In this document: positions 7,832 to 16,431 of the stretch, one piece after another
Layout: each line of letters begins with the position of its first letter
How positions within the stretch are numbered: the stretch's first letter is position 1
Assembly: GCA_001072465.1 (NCBI GenBank)
Contig: JVKM01000015.1
Span: forward strand, 61,023-125,022
Direction: 5' to 3'
Length of the DNA stretch: 64,000 nucleotides
Source of the DNA: Xylanimonas cellulosilytica
GTDB lineage: Bacteria; Actinomycetota; Actinomycetes; Actinomycetales; Actinomycetaceae
The notes under the pieces: model-generated
Databases searched by the model: none
Told to the model about the DNA's origin: nothing
The model's input: only the letters and a program-made list of their open reading frames with translations
Position numbers and translations under genes: made by a program

Positions 7832-9142
7832 TCAATACCCCATCAATTCACGGGTCACATAGTCGGCGAGCAGCCGGCCGCGCAGCGTGAGAATCGCTCG
7901 TCCCCTGAGCGCGGCGGCACCATCAATGAGGCCGTCCGCGACGAGCGCGGCAACACGCCCACCAGAGACCGCGCCAGCCCCCAGAGCTGCCCCGGCCTCG
8001 TCCGCCTGCCGAGTCCCTGGCAGGCCGACCAACTCGATCCCCTCGGACGTGCGCACACCCAGCATGACGCGTTCAAGCTCGCGCGTATCCTCGTCCAAGA
8101 TCTCGCCCGCGTAGGCGGGGGAACGCCCATCGCGCAGTCGAGCGGCGTACGCTGCGGGGTTCTTGACGTTCCACCAGCGCATACGTCCCACGTGGGAATG
8201 TGCACCGGGGCCCAGGCCCCACCAGTCCCAATCGCGCCAGTAGGCAAGGTTGTGCGCCGACGCGTGCGCGTAGAACGTGGACGGGCGACCCGAGGCCAGG
8301 TCAGCGTCGGTCGCGCGCGCGAAATTGGAGATCTCGTACCAGGCATACCCGGCCTCGCCGAGGAGAGCATCGGCCAGCTCGTACTTGGCGGCCTCGTCGT
8401 CCGGATCAGGGGTCGGGAGTTCTCCCCTGGCGACCTGCGCGCCCATCTTGGTTCCCTCCTCGACGACGAGGGCGTAGGCGCTGATGTGGTCGGTTTCGTA
8501 GGACAGGGCGGCGCGCAGAGACGTCTCCCAGTCGGCGAGGCTCTCCCCTGGCGTGCCGTAGATGAGGTCAACGGACGTCGACAGGCTCGCTTCCTTCGCC
8601 CACTGGACGACGAGGGGCACCCGCTCCGGAGTGTGAGTGCGGTCGAGAGTCTTGAGGATCGCGGGGACCGCAGACTGCATGCCGAAAGAGACACGCGTAA
8701 AACCCGCGTCGGCCAGCTGCACCAGCCCCTCGCGCGTCACCGTGTCGGGATTGGCCTCGAGGGTCACCTCTGCACCGGGCGCGATGCCGATGCGATCACG
8801 CAGGCCCGTCAGGATCTCGGCGAGCTCGGCGGTGTCAAGCATCGTCGGAGTGCCTCCGCCAAAGAAAACGGTCTCAGCCTCGCGCGCGGGCAGCCCGGAC
8901 TCAGCCATGACGCGGGCTGCCAGCGAGGCCTCGGCTAAGACCGACGGCGCATAGTCTCCCACCTGGGCGCCCGGGCCGAAGCCCACCGTGTACGTGTTGA
9001 AGTCGCAGTAGCCGCAGCGCACGCGACAAAACGGCACGTGCACATACAGGGAGAGAGGACGCTGGGCCTCCACCTCAACGAGGCCGGGGTCCAGAGCGCC
9101 GTCATCTGGCCAGCGCTGGCCGTCTGGCTGCGCGGGGCTCAC
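7832..9142 (-). CDS. hemW: HemW, coproporphyrinogen III oxidase-like radical SAM protein
   Basis: The product has 436 residues from the GTG at 9142, which has GGGAGG 6 nt upstream. The GTG at 9148 abuts that ribosome-binding site and is less likely. The radical-SAM cluster motif is FCRVRCGYC (Cys-x3-Cys-x2-Cys, about residues 39-47). FFGGGTPT and the downstream HemN/HemW C-terminal domain follow. Genes of this type beside lepA are HemW, a heme-trafficking chaperone, rather than the catabolic HemN oxidase. The C-terminal part contains ADEAGA, encoded by an exact copy of the dispersed 13-bp word. Confidence 0.92.
   Translation of the reverse strand: MSPAQPDGQRWPDDGALDPGLVEVEAQRPLSLYVHVPFCRVRCGYCDFNTYTVGFGPGAQVGDYAPSVLAEASLAARVMAESGLPAREAETVFFGGGTPTMLDTAELAEILTGLRDRIGIAPGAEVTLEANPDTVTREGLVQLADAGFTRVSFGMQSAVPAILKTLDRTHTPERVPLVVQWAKEASLSTSVDLIYGTPGESLADWETSLRAALSYETDHISAYALVVEEGTKMGAQVARGELPTPDPDDEAAKYELADALLGEAGYAWYEISNFARATDADLASGRPSTFYAHASAHNLAYWRDWDWWGLGPGAHSHVGRMRWWNVKNPAAYAARLRDGRSPAYAGEILDEDTRELERVMLGVRTSEGIELVGLPGTRQADEAGAALGAGAVSGGRVAALVADGLIDGAAALRGRAILTLRGRLLADYVTRELMGY
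7989..8001 (-). repeat. dispersed 13-bp word, copy inside hemW
   Basis: An exact copy of ACGAGGCCGGGGC read on the minus strand, encoding DEAGA in the HemW C-terminal part. Confidence 0.8.
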
Positions 9143-9190
9143 GAGCACCCTCCCGCCAGCGAACAGGCGGCGCCGGACCTCATGGCGGAC

Positions 9191-10033
9191 TCAGCCACGG
9201 GGACGGCGAATACCGACGATGTCGTGGGCATGGCGGCCCGCATCGATGCCTCGGGTCTCAAAGTGCGTGACAACGCGACCCTCGAAGCGCGGGGCAAATC
9301 CGCCGCGCTCCGGCTGCGGATCCTCCGGATCCGGACGCTCTCCCGCGTGCGGGTTCTCGAAGAGTTCGCAGGCTTCGATAACGTCGCGCATCTGCCAGGC
9401 GTAGTCGTCCCAGTCGGTAGCCAGGCGCCACACTCCCCCGTCGCGCAGCAGGCGCGCGACCTCACGCGCGAAGGAATCGGAGACGAGGCGACGCTTGCGA
9501 TGCCGAGCCTTACGCCAGGGGTCGGGGAAGAAGGTCCAGACCTCGTCCAGGCACGCGTCCTCCAACATGATCGGCAGCGCCTGGGCGGCGTCGGCCTCGA
9601 TGACGCGGATATTGTCCACGCCGGCCTCGACCGCCTTGGAGACGAGCTTCGCGATACCCGGAACCCAGACCTCGAGGGCCAGGAAGTTGCGCTCAGGATG
9701 AGCGGTAGCAGCGGCGACGATCTGTTCGCCCGTTCCCGAGCCGATCTCGAGCGTCACGGGTGCACTGCGCCCAAAGAGCTCGGCCAAATCGAGCGTGAAA
9801 TCCTCCGCGACCGTCGTGTAGCCGACGCCGCGACGCGGCTCCACCACATAGCGATGCGCGTGGGCCTCCCACGTACGCACGAGGTTCGCGGGCAGCTCGC
9901 GCGTACGCCTCGTGAAAGACTTCGTGCGGCTCATGAAGACCGTACCCTCGGGGGCCTCACCCGGACGGCGATCCGCTCGCTGGCCGGCAGGAGTGCGGCC
10001 CTCCACGGCCTCGTTCATCTGATCCCCGCTCAC
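9191..10033 (-). CDS. trmB: tRNA (guanine-N7-)-methyltransferase
   Basis: This 280-residue enzyme makes m7G46 in tRNA variable loops using SAM. Motif I is [12 protein letters not shown]. The TrmB signature [16 protein letters not shown] follows, and the C-terminal segment has LATDWDDYA. Residues 1-50 are a poorly conserved Arg-rich extension. The GTG start overlaps the lepA stop by 4 nt (GTGA), so translation is probably coupled. A variant of the dispersed 13-bp word lies in its N-terminal extension. Confidence 0.95.
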   Translation of the reverse strand: MSGDQMNEAVEGRTPAGQRADRRPGEAPEGTVFMSRTKSFTRRTRELPANLVRTWEAHAHRYVVEPRRGVGYTTVAEDFTLDLAELFGRSAPVTLEIGSGTGEQIVAAATAHPERNFLALEVWVPGIAKLVSKAVEAGVDNIRVIEADAAQALPIMLEDACLDEVWTFFPDPWRKARHRKRRLVSDSFAREVARLLRDGGVWRLATDWDDYAWQMRDVIEACELFENPHAGERPDPEDPQPERGGFAPRFEGRVVTHFETRGIDAGRHAHDIVGIRRPRG

Positions 10034-11886
10034 TTCTTGCCCGTCGGAACGTCGGAGGTCAGAGCCGCGATGAAGGCTTCCTGCGGCACGTCGACACGGC
10101 CGATGGACTTCATGCGCTTCTTGCCTTCCTTCTGCTTCTCGAGCAGCTTGCGCTTACGGCTGATGTCGCCGCCGTAGCACTTGGCGAGCATATCCTTACG
10201 CAGGGCCTTAATGGTCTCGCGGGCGATGACGCGCGCGCCGACAGCGGCCTGGACCGGAATCTCGAACTGCTGACGGGGAATGAGTTCCTTCAGGCGCTTC
10301 GTCATGCGCTGGCCGTAGTTGTAGGCGCCGTCGCGGTGAACGATCGCGCTGAATGCATCGACGCGGTCACCGTTGAGCAGGATGTCGACCTTGACGAGGT
10401 CGGCGCTCTGCTCGCCGCTCTCCTGGTAGTCCAGGGAGGCGTAGCCCCGCGTGCGAGACTTGAGCTGATCGAAGAAGTCGAAGACGATCTCGGCGAGGGG
10501 CAGCTGGTAGTGCAGCTCCACACGGTCCTCGCTCAGGTAGTCCATACCCTGCATCGAGCCGCGGCGCTCCTGACACAGCTCCATGATGGTGCCCGTGAAC
10601 TCGGTGGGCGTCAGGATCGTCGCGTTGACGACGGGCTCGCGCACCTCGGAAATCTTTCCTTCGGGGAACTCGCTCGGGTTGTCGACACGCACCTCGGTGC
10701 CGTCCTCCGTCACAACGCGGTAGACGACGTTCGGGGCGGTCGCGATGAGGTCGAGGTTGAACTCTCGCTCCAGACGCTCGCGGATAATCTCCAGGTGGAG
10801 CAGTCCGAGGAAGCCGCAGCGGAAGCCGAAGCCGAGGGCCGCGGAGGATTCGGGCTCGAAGGTCAGCGCGGCGTCGTTGAGCTGGAGGCGCTCGAGGGCG
10901 TCGCGCAGGTCCGGGAAGTCCGATCCGTCGACCGGGTAGATGCCGGAGAAGACCATCGGGTTCGGGTCGCGGTAGCCCTCGAGAGCCTCGGTTGCGCCGC
11001 GCACCTGGCTGGTGACGGTGTCGCCGACGCGAGACTGACGCACATCCTTCACGCCCGTGATCAGGTAGCCGACCTCGCCGGCACCGATACCCTCTTCAGG
11101 CTTCGGCTCGGGCGAGATAACGCCCAGCTCGAGGAGCTCGTGGGTGGCGCCCGTCGACATCATGCGCACGCGCTGACGGGTCGACAGCACGCCGTCGACG
11201 ACACGTACGTAAGTGACGACGCCGCGGTACGTGTCGTACACGGAGTCGAAAATCATCGCGCGCGTCGGGGCGTCGGGGGTTCCCTCGGGGGCGGGGACAA
11301 CCTCAACGATGCGGTCGAGGAGGTCCTCGACGCCCTCGCCGGTCTTGCCGGAGACCTTCAGGACCTCGCTCTCGTCGCAGCCGATCAGCTGAGCGACCTC
11401 GTGCGCATACTTTTCGGGCTGGGCGCCCGGCAGGTCGATCTTGTTGAGGACCGGGATGATCGCGAGGTCATTCTCGAGGGCCAGGTACAGGTTCGCGAGC
11501 GTCTGGGCCTCGATGCCCTGCGCAGCATCGATGAGGAGGACCGCACCCTCGCACGCCGCCAGGGAGCGGGAGACCTCGTACGTAAAGTCCACGTGACCGG
11601 GCGTGTCGATCATGTTGAGCGCGTAGGGGGTATCCTCGTGTGCCCACGGCATGCGCACCGCCTGGCTCTTGATCGTGATGCCACGCTCACGCTCGATATC
11701 CATACGATCGAGGTACTGGTCGCGCATCTCGCGCGCCTCGACGACGCCGGTCAGCTGGAGCATGCGGTCCGCGAGCGTCGACTTCCCATGATCGATATGG
11801 GCGATGATGCAGAAGTTACGGATCTGCCCCTGCGGGGTATGGGCCGGGCGAATCTGCGCCTGCTGCTCGGGCGTGGGGATGGGCAC
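10030..11886 (-). CDS. lepA: elongation factor 4 (LepA)
   Basis: This 618-residue translational GTPase back-translocates or remodels stalled ribosomes. The G motifs are AHIDHGKST (G1), DTPGH (G3) and NKIDLPGA (G4). Domain II, the EF-G-like domains and the LepA-specific C-terminus ([22 protein letters not shown]) follow. I chose the GTG at 11886 because GGAGG lies 5 nt before it and the length fits the family; the frame stays open to 11979. trmB overlaps its end, so lepA and trmB form an operon, with hemW close behind. Confidence 0.96.
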   Translation of the reverse strand: MPIPTPEQQAQIRPAHTPQGQIRNFCIIAHIDHGKSTLADRMLQLTGVVEAREMRDQYLDRMDIERERGITIKSQAVRMPWAHEDTPYALNMIDTPGHVDFTYEVSRSLAACEGAVLLIDAAQGIEAQTLANLYLALENDLAIIPVLNKIDLPGAQPEKYAHEVAQLIGCDESEVLKVSGKTGEGVEDLLDRIVEVVPAPEGTPDAPTRAMIFDSVYDTYRGVVTYVRVVDGVLSTRQRVRMMSTGATHELLELGVISPEPKPEEGIGAGEVGYLITGVKDVRQSRVGDTVTSQVRGATEALEGYRDPNPMVFSGIYPVDGSDFPDLRDALERLQLNDAALTFEPESSAALGFGFRCGFLGLLHLEIIRERLEREFNLDLIATAPNVVYRVVTEDGTEVRVDNPSEFPEGKISEVREPVVNATILTPTEFTGTIMELCQERRGSMQGMDYLSEDRVELHYQLPLAEIVFDFFDQLKSRTRGYASLDYQESGEQSADLVKVDILLNGDRVDAFSAIVHRDGAYNYGQRMTKRLKELIPRQQFEIPVQAAVGARVIARETIKALRKDMLAKCYGGDISRKRKLLEKQKEGKKRMKSIGRVDVPQEAFIAALTSDVPTGKK

Positions 11887-12003
11887 GTGAACCTCCGTGA
11901 AGTCGTTAACCTCCTTATCGTCCCATTGTCGTAGGCATTTGTGCCAGTTCAGGCGCGGGAAGTCGCGCACAGTGGCCACGCCTCACACCATATGTTCCCC
12001 TCC

Positions 12004-13020
12004 CTATTCCCCTCCTCCACTCTCTCCCCGCTCCGACTCCGCGAGAAGGGAGGCGGCCTCGCTGAAGTCGCATTCTTCCCAGTCATCGGGGTGGTCGTCT
12101 CGGAGCTTGCGGGCGATCGACATGGCCCGCCCCTCATCTCCGCGCAGCGTCGCGAGGGTCAGCAGGATCGTGCGAATACGGGCGGTCATCGGATCTCGAT
12201 CCCCCAGGTACCTGCGGCAGTCCTCGGCCAGAACCGTCCAGAGGTCCTCACCCGCGTCCCGATCCCCGCCCATCCAGGTGTTACGCGCGATCTCGTTGCG
12301 CAGCCGCAGGACGCGCCAGTCACCGTGGTCCGCGACGGTCAGCAGAGCGTCCATGTTGCGCTCGTAGAGGGCAATGGCCTCGTCGTAGCAGCGATCAGCT
12401 GAGAGGACCTCGGCAAGGTTGTCGCGCACCGTCAGCAGCGTCATGTCGGACTCCTCGCGCTGTTCCTCCAACTCCGACAGGAGCTCGCGATACACGCGCG
12501 CAGCCTTTTTCCATTTGCCCGTGTACTTCCACGGCATCGCGGAGTTATTGCGGATGGCAATGGAGATCTCAGGGTCGAGACCTGGGCAGTGCTTCATGTC
12601 GGCCAGGAGAGCCGAGAACTTGCGGATCGCCATATCGTGCTGACCGAGAATGGCGAGCCAGTAGGCCTCCGAATTACGCATCATCAGGATCAGCGGATGG
12701 CAGCGCTCCAGGTACCTCTCCCCCAGCCGCGCAGCCTCGGCGGCCAGCTTCCGACACTGTCCGTAGGATCCGAGAGCCGCGTACCAGTCGATGCAGAGCT
12801 TGGCGGCCTCCAAACGCAGTTCGACGGGGGCATCATCATCTCGATATGCCTCCAAGCCATGCTCGAGCGCCTTATCCACCTTGCCCGCGGCCCCGCAGCG
12901 CACGGATTCATGGAGCGAGGACCGCGCCCTCGTCGCGCTCGTATTGTTCCCCTCGGGCATGCCACCCCCAGCCAGCGCATCCAGAGAAACAATCGGTCCG
13001 TGCATCGTTGCAGTCAACAT
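12004..13020 (-). CDS. TPR-like hypothetical protein
   Basis: The 338-residue protein is mostly helical. It has repeated two-helix units rich in Ala, Leu and Arg with TPR-like spacing, for example YGQCRKLAAEAARLGERYLE and DEAIALYERNMDALL. No signal peptide or membrane segment is visible, so it is probably cytoplasmic. I do not recognise a specific family or catalytic motif; tetratricopeptide folds usually mediate protein contacts. It lies upstream of lepA on the same strand with about 117 nt between, and is divergent from the PemK-like gene. The shared upstream region contains two DnaA boxes. Confidence 0.7.
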   Translation of the reverse strand: MLTATMHGPIVSLDALAGGGMPEGNNTSATRARSSLHESVRCGAAGKVDKALEHGLEAYRDDDAPVELRLEAAKLCIDWYAALGSYGQCRKLAAEAARLGERYLERCHPLILMMRNSEAYWLAILGQHDMAIRKFSALLADMKHCPGLDPEISIAIRNNSAMPWKYTGKWKKAARVYRELLSELEEQREESDMTLLTVRDNLAEVLSADRCYDEAIALYERNMDALLTVADHGDWRVLRLRNEIARNTWMGGDRDAGEDLWTVLAEDCRRYLGDRDPMTARIRTILLTLATLRGDEGRAMSIARKLRDDHPDDWEECDFSEAASLLAESERGESGGGE

Positions 13021-13111
13021 CGTCGTCGCCTTTCTATTGTTGCGTGTTCACCTGCGAACAACGACAGAGTGACACCTCCTGTTATGAACTGTCACGCGCC
13101 ATCACGAAGCC

Positions 13112-13120
13112 TGTGGATAA
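13112..13120 (+). promoter_or_regulatory. DnaA box
   Basis: TGTGGATAA is the reverse complement of the canonical DnaA box TTATCCACA. A second perfect copy in the same orientation lies exactly 30 bp to the right. Confidence 0.6.
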
Positions 13121-13141
13121 CTCACGATCGTCGTAGGGCCC

Positions 13142-13150
13142 TGTGGATAA
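13142..13150 (+). promoter_or_regulatory. DnaA box
   Basis: A second perfect TGTGGATAA lies 36 bp before the PemK-like start codon, near where a -35 element would fall. DnaA could act here as a transcription factor; this is inferred. Confidence 0.6.
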
Positions 13151-13173
13151 GACACGCTCCCCAACGCCTGCCG

Positions 13174-13179
13174 TATGCT
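13174..13179 (+). promoter_or_regulatory. -10 element of a probable leaderless promoter
   Basis: TATGCT ends 6 nt before the ATG at 13186. No ribosome-binding site lies between, so transcription would begin at or next to the start codon. Leaderless mRNAs are common in actinobacteria. Confidence 0.45.
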
Positions 13180-13185
13180 GGTCCC

Positions 13186-13824
13186 ATGAACTCAATCGTC
13201 AGGGGCATCATCAACTTCCTCATCGGCGTCATCTCCGGCGCCACAGAGGAGGCGCAGAAGAACACCACGACCACCAAGACGGGGCAGCGTCAGTCGACCA
13301 AGAAGTCGACTCCCAAGCCGCATTCGTCCTCGTCTTCTTCGGCGCATTCCGGCTCCCACCACCACTACGAGGATCCGGCGACCTCGAATCGCCCCAAGAC
13401 CTCGATCCGAGAAGCGAGCATCGCCGACGCACTCGCCCACGCCTCGTACACGCCTGTCATGGACGGCGACGCGGATCCCGGCGAGGTCGTGTGGACCTGG
13501 GTGCCCTACCAGGAGGACGCCTCCGTCGGCAAGGATCGCCCGGCCGTCGTCATCGGCGCACAGGGCGAGGGCGTGTACCTCCTGCAGCTAACCAGCAAGG
13601 ACCACACGCGCGACGCCGCCCAGGAGGCCGCCGCCGGACGCTACTGGCTCGACATCGGTGCGGGCGACTGGGACTCGAAGGGCCGCCCCTCCGAGGTGCG
13701 CCTCGACCGGGCCCTGTGGGTCAAGGCCACCGACGTGCGCCGCGAGGGCTCGATCCTGCCCAAGGCAACCTGGCAGCTCATCGTCGATGCCCTCGAGGAG
13801 CACTACCGCACTCACGGCGGCTGA
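13186..13824 (+). CDS. PemK/MazF-like protein without antitoxin
   Basis: The 212-residue protein has two parts. Residues 1-85 form an amphipathic N-terminal helix and a Ser/Lys/His-rich low-complexity linker. Residues about 95-205 form a PemK/MazF-type SH3-like barrel (GEVVWTWVPYQED, KDRPAVVIGA, ALWVKATDVRR). MazF-family toxins are mRNA endonucleases, but no antitoxin gene is adjacent. A solitary PemK-like gene near rpsT and lepA recurs in actinobacteria, which suggests a domesticated housekeeping role. I chose the ATG at 13186 because the barrel frame is uninterrupted from there and a -10 box sits 6 nt upstream. Confidence 0.8.
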   Translation: MNSIVRGIINFLIGVISGATEEAQKNTTTTKTGQRQSTKKSTPKPHSSSSSSAHSGSHHHYEDPATSNRPKTSIREASIADALAHASYTPVMDGDADPGEVVWTWVPYQEDASVGKDRPAVVIGAQGEGVYLLQLTSKDHTRDAAQEAAAGRYWLDIGAGDWDSKGRPSEVRLDRALWVKATDVRREGSILPKATWQLIVDALEEHYRTHGG

Positions 13825-13850
13825 CAGCTCCGACACGTGACCGACCTTAC

Positions 13851-13868
13851 GAGGCGCGAAAACGCCTC
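13851..13868 (+). terminator. hairpin after PemK-like gene
   Basis: GAGGCG-cgaaaa-CGCCTC forms a 6-bp stem with a 6-nt loop, 26 nt after the stop. There is no T tract. Confidence 0.45.
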
Positions 13869-13872
13869 GGGG

Positions 13873-13902
13873 TATGACGAAAAGCCCCTGCCCTGGTATG
13901 AT
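13873..13902 (+). promoter_or_regulatory. candidate rpsT promoter
   Basis: TATGAT (13897-13902) is a good -10 with a weak -35 TATGAC 18 nt upstream. The roughly 130-nt leader before rpsT is GC-rich and could hold an autoregulatory S20 site, but none is identified. Confidence 0.4.
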
Positions 13903-14036
13903 CGGTCGTTGGACTCCCGGCCTGGTCGGGCAGGGGGTCTGGTTAGGACCGTTTGCGGGTGTCCCCACGCCTAAGTCCCGGTCTTGACACAGCCCTCACC
14001 GACCCTGTCAGACATACATCAAGGAGAAATCCGACT

Positions 14037-14303
14037 GTGGCAAACATTAAGTCCCAGAAGAAGCGCATTCTGACCAACGAGAAGCGCCGCGTTCGTAACC
14101 AGTCCGTGAAGTCCGAGCTGAAGACCCTGGTCCGTCGGACCCGCGAGGCCGTTGAGGCCGGCGACAAGGAGAAGGCTCTCGCTGCACTGCGCGTTGCTTC
14201 GCGCAAGCTGGACGTCGCCGTCTCCAAGGGCGTCATCCACAAGAACCAGGCTGCGAACCGCAAGTCCAAGCTTGCTCGTCGCGTCGCCTCGCTCGGTGAC
14301 TGA
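14037..14303 (+). CDS. rpsT: 30S ribosomal protein S20
   Basis: This 88-residue primary 16S rRNA-binding protein begins ANIKSQKKR after a GTG start. AAGGAG lies 10 nt upstream of the GTG. The protein is Lys/Arg-rich and all-helical, ending [11 protein letters not shown], which is standard for S20. An in-frame upstream ATG at 13953 would add an unrelated 28-residue leader and is rejected. It is monocistronic, with a strong terminator. In actinobacteria rpsT usually neighbours holA; here an ABC exporter pair separates them. Confidence 0.97.
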   Translation: MANIKSQKKRILTNEKRRVRNQSVKSELKTLVRRTREAVEAGDKEKALAALRVASRKLDVAVSKGVIHKNQAANRKSKLARRVASLGD

Positions 14304-14327
14304 GCGCGAACGATAGTTTGACGTGAA

Positions 14328-14352
14328 GCGGGCCGCCCACTGGGCGGCCCGC
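14328..14352 (+). terminator. rpsT terminator
   Basis: GCGGGCCGCCCA and TGGGCGGCCCGC form a 12-bp stem around a single base, so the real loop is a few bases wider. A TTTC follows. Confidence 0.85.
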
Positions 14353-14446
14353 TTTCGTATGCCGCTCCCCCGCGTGCTTCGTGCGAGTCGTCGGCACGCC
14401 CACCCCGACCACTCCCCCACGCTCCGCGCTGGGCGCACATAACGAA

Positions 14447-14476
14447 GCCCCGACCTCGTCGAAACGAGGCCGGGGC
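14447..14476 (-). terminator. terminator of the ABC exporter operon, built from the 13-bp word
   Basis: GCCCCGACCTCGT-cgaa-ACGAGGCCGGGGC forms a 13-bp stem with one A:C mismatch. The right arm is an exact copy of the dispersed 13-bp word. It follows the stop of the minus-strand exporter gene. Confidence 0.75.
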
Positions 14477-14495
14477 AAACATGATCGTTGAGCGC

Positions 14496-16430
14496 TTACT
14501 CGAGCTCGAAGGCGCCCGTGTAGAGCTGGTAGTACACGCCCTTCTGGGCGATCAGATCGTCGTGACTACCGCGCTCGATGATGCGGCCGTGGTCCAGGAC
14601 CATGATCGCGTCCGAGTTGCGCACCGTCGAGAGGCGGTGGGCGATCACGAAGACCGTACGCCCCTCCATGAGGTTGTCCATGCCCTGCTGCACGAGGGCC
14701 TCGGTACGCGTGTCGATCGAGGAGGTCGCCTCATCGAGGATCATCGCCGGCGGATCGGCCACGGCGGCGCGCGCAATCGACAGGAGCTGAGCCTGCCCCT
14801 GCGAGAGGTTCGAGCCGTTGCCGGTCAGCATCGTGTCGTAGCCCTCGGGCAGTCGCCGGATGAAGGAGTCCGCGTTGGCCAGCTTCGCAGCGGCAATGCA
14901 TTCCTCGTCAGTGGCATCCAGACGGCCGTAGCGGATGTTCTCCATGACCGTGCCCGTGAACAGCTTGACGTCCTGCAGGACGACGCCGAGGGAGCGACGC
15001 AGATCCGGCTTGTGGATCTTGTTGATGTTGATGCCGTCGTAGCGGATCTTGCCGTCGGCGATGTCGTAGAAGCGGTTGATCAGGTTGGTGATCGTCGTCT
15101 TACCGGCACCCGTGGCGCCCACGAAGGCGATCTTCTGGCCGGGCTTGGCCCACAGGGAGATGTCGTGCAGGATCTGCTTCTCGCCGTCGTAGGAGAAGTC
15201 GACGTCCTCCATGACCAGCTCGCCGCGCAGGCGCGTGTAGGTGACGGTGCCGTCGGCCTTGTGGGGGTGGCGCCACGCCCAGATTCCCGTGCGTTCCTCG
15301 GTCGGCTCGAGAGTGCCATCGGGCAGCTCGCGCGCACGCACGAGGGTCACGTAGCCCTCATCCTCCTCGGGCTCCTGGTCGATGAGGGCGAACACGCGGC
15401 CCGCGCCCGCCATACCCAAGGCGATCATCGGGACCTGCATCGACATCTGGCCGATCGTCTGCGAGAAGTTACGGACCATGCCCAGGAAGGACACAACCAC
15501 GCCAACCGTGATGACGTCGACGCCAAAGAGGTGGATGTTCGGCGTCTGCTCCAGGATCATGACGCCGCCGACGATCGCGATAACCACGTACATGATGTTG
15601 CCGATGTTACCCAGGGCAGGCATCAGCACGTTGCCGTAGATGTTCGCCTTCTGCGAGGAGTCGAAGAGCTTCTGGTTGTACTCGACGAACTCGTCCTTGG
15701 CGTCCTGCTCGTGGTTGAAGACCTGGACGACCTTCTGACCGTCCATCATCTCTTCGATGAAGCCTTCTTCGTCGGCGAGATCGGCCTGCTGAGCCTTCAT
15801 GAAGCGACCCGACAGCCCGCCGAGCTTTCCGGTCAGGAAGGCCATGAGAGCGCCCACGATGAGGACAACGAGGAAGAGCCACACGGAGTAGTAGAGCATC
15901 GTGCCGATCAGGACGATGATCGTCAAGCCCGACTGGATGAGCGTCGGGATGGACTGGCCGATGAGCTGACGGATCGCGTCCGTGTCGTTGGTGAAGGTCG
16001 ACATGATCGCGCCGTGCGGGTGCGTATCGAAGAATCGCAGGGGCAGGCGCTCCATGGAGTCGAACATGTCGTCTCGCATGTGCTTGAGCGTTCCCTGGGT
16101 CACGATCGCCATGGCGCGGGTGTAGATGAAATTGCCGATGACGCCGGCGCTGAAGATGACGCCCATCGTGACGACGAGGCGCACCAGGGTGGCGCGCACC
16201 GCGTCGAAGCCGCTCTCCAGGCCTGGGGTCACGACGTTGTCGACGATCTGCTGCATGAAGATCGAGCCGACGGCCGAGGCCACGGCGGACGTAATGATGC
16301 ACACGACGGTCAGGCTGATGCGCACCGGGTAGTGGCGGAACACGTAGGCCATGAGGCGGCCGAAGGGGCGTTCGATACCCTCGAGCTTCTCGCCGTCACT
16401 GTCAACGGGACGACCATGCATGCGTGCCAT
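14496..16430 (-). CDS. ABC exporter subunit, permease fused to ATPase (consensus catalytic half)
   Basis: This 644-residue half-transporter has six membrane helices (about residues 30-360) and a C-terminal ATPase. The ATPase has Walker A GATGAGKTT, Walker B with catalytic Glu (MILDEATSSID) and H-loop His (IAHRLST). Its signature is LSQGQ instead of LSGGQ. It starts 1 nt after the partner gene ends. Paired with that partner's defects, this is the pattern of heterodimeric exporters such as TM287/288, BmrCD and EfrCD, which extrude drugs, lipids or peptides. The substrate cannot be told from sequence. Confidence 0.93.
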   Translation of the reverse strand: MARMHGRPVDSDGEKLEGIERPFGRLMAYVFRHYPVRISLTVVCIITSAVASAVGSIFMQQIVDNVVTPGLESGFDAVRATLVRLVVTMGVIFSAGVIGNFIYTRAMAIVTQGTLKHMRDDMFDSMERLPLRFFDTHPHGAIMSTFTNDTDAIRQLIGQSIPTLIQSGLTIIVLIGTMLYYSVWLFLVVLIVGALMAFLTGKLGGLSGRFMKAQQADLADEEGFIEEMMDGQKVVQVFNHEQDAKDEFVEYNQKLFDSSQKANIYGNVLMPALGNIGNIMYVVIAIVGGVMILEQTPNIHLFGVDVITVGVVVSFLGMVRNFSQTIGQMSMQVPMIALGMAGAGRVFALIDQEPEEDEGYVTLVRARELPDGTLEPTEERTGIWAWRHPHKADGTVTYTRLRGELVMEDVDFSYDGEKQILHDISLWAKPGQKIAFVGATGAGKTTITNLINRFYDIADGKIRYDGININKIHKPDLRRSLGVVLQDVKLFTGTVMENIRYGRLDATDEECIAAAKLANADSFIRRLPEGYDTMLTGNGSNLSQGQAQLLSIARAAVADPPAMILDEATSSIDTRTEALVQQGMDNLMEGRTVFVIAHRLSTVRNSDAIMVLDHGRIIERGSHDDLIAQKGVYYQLYTGAFELE

Positions 16431-16431
16431 G

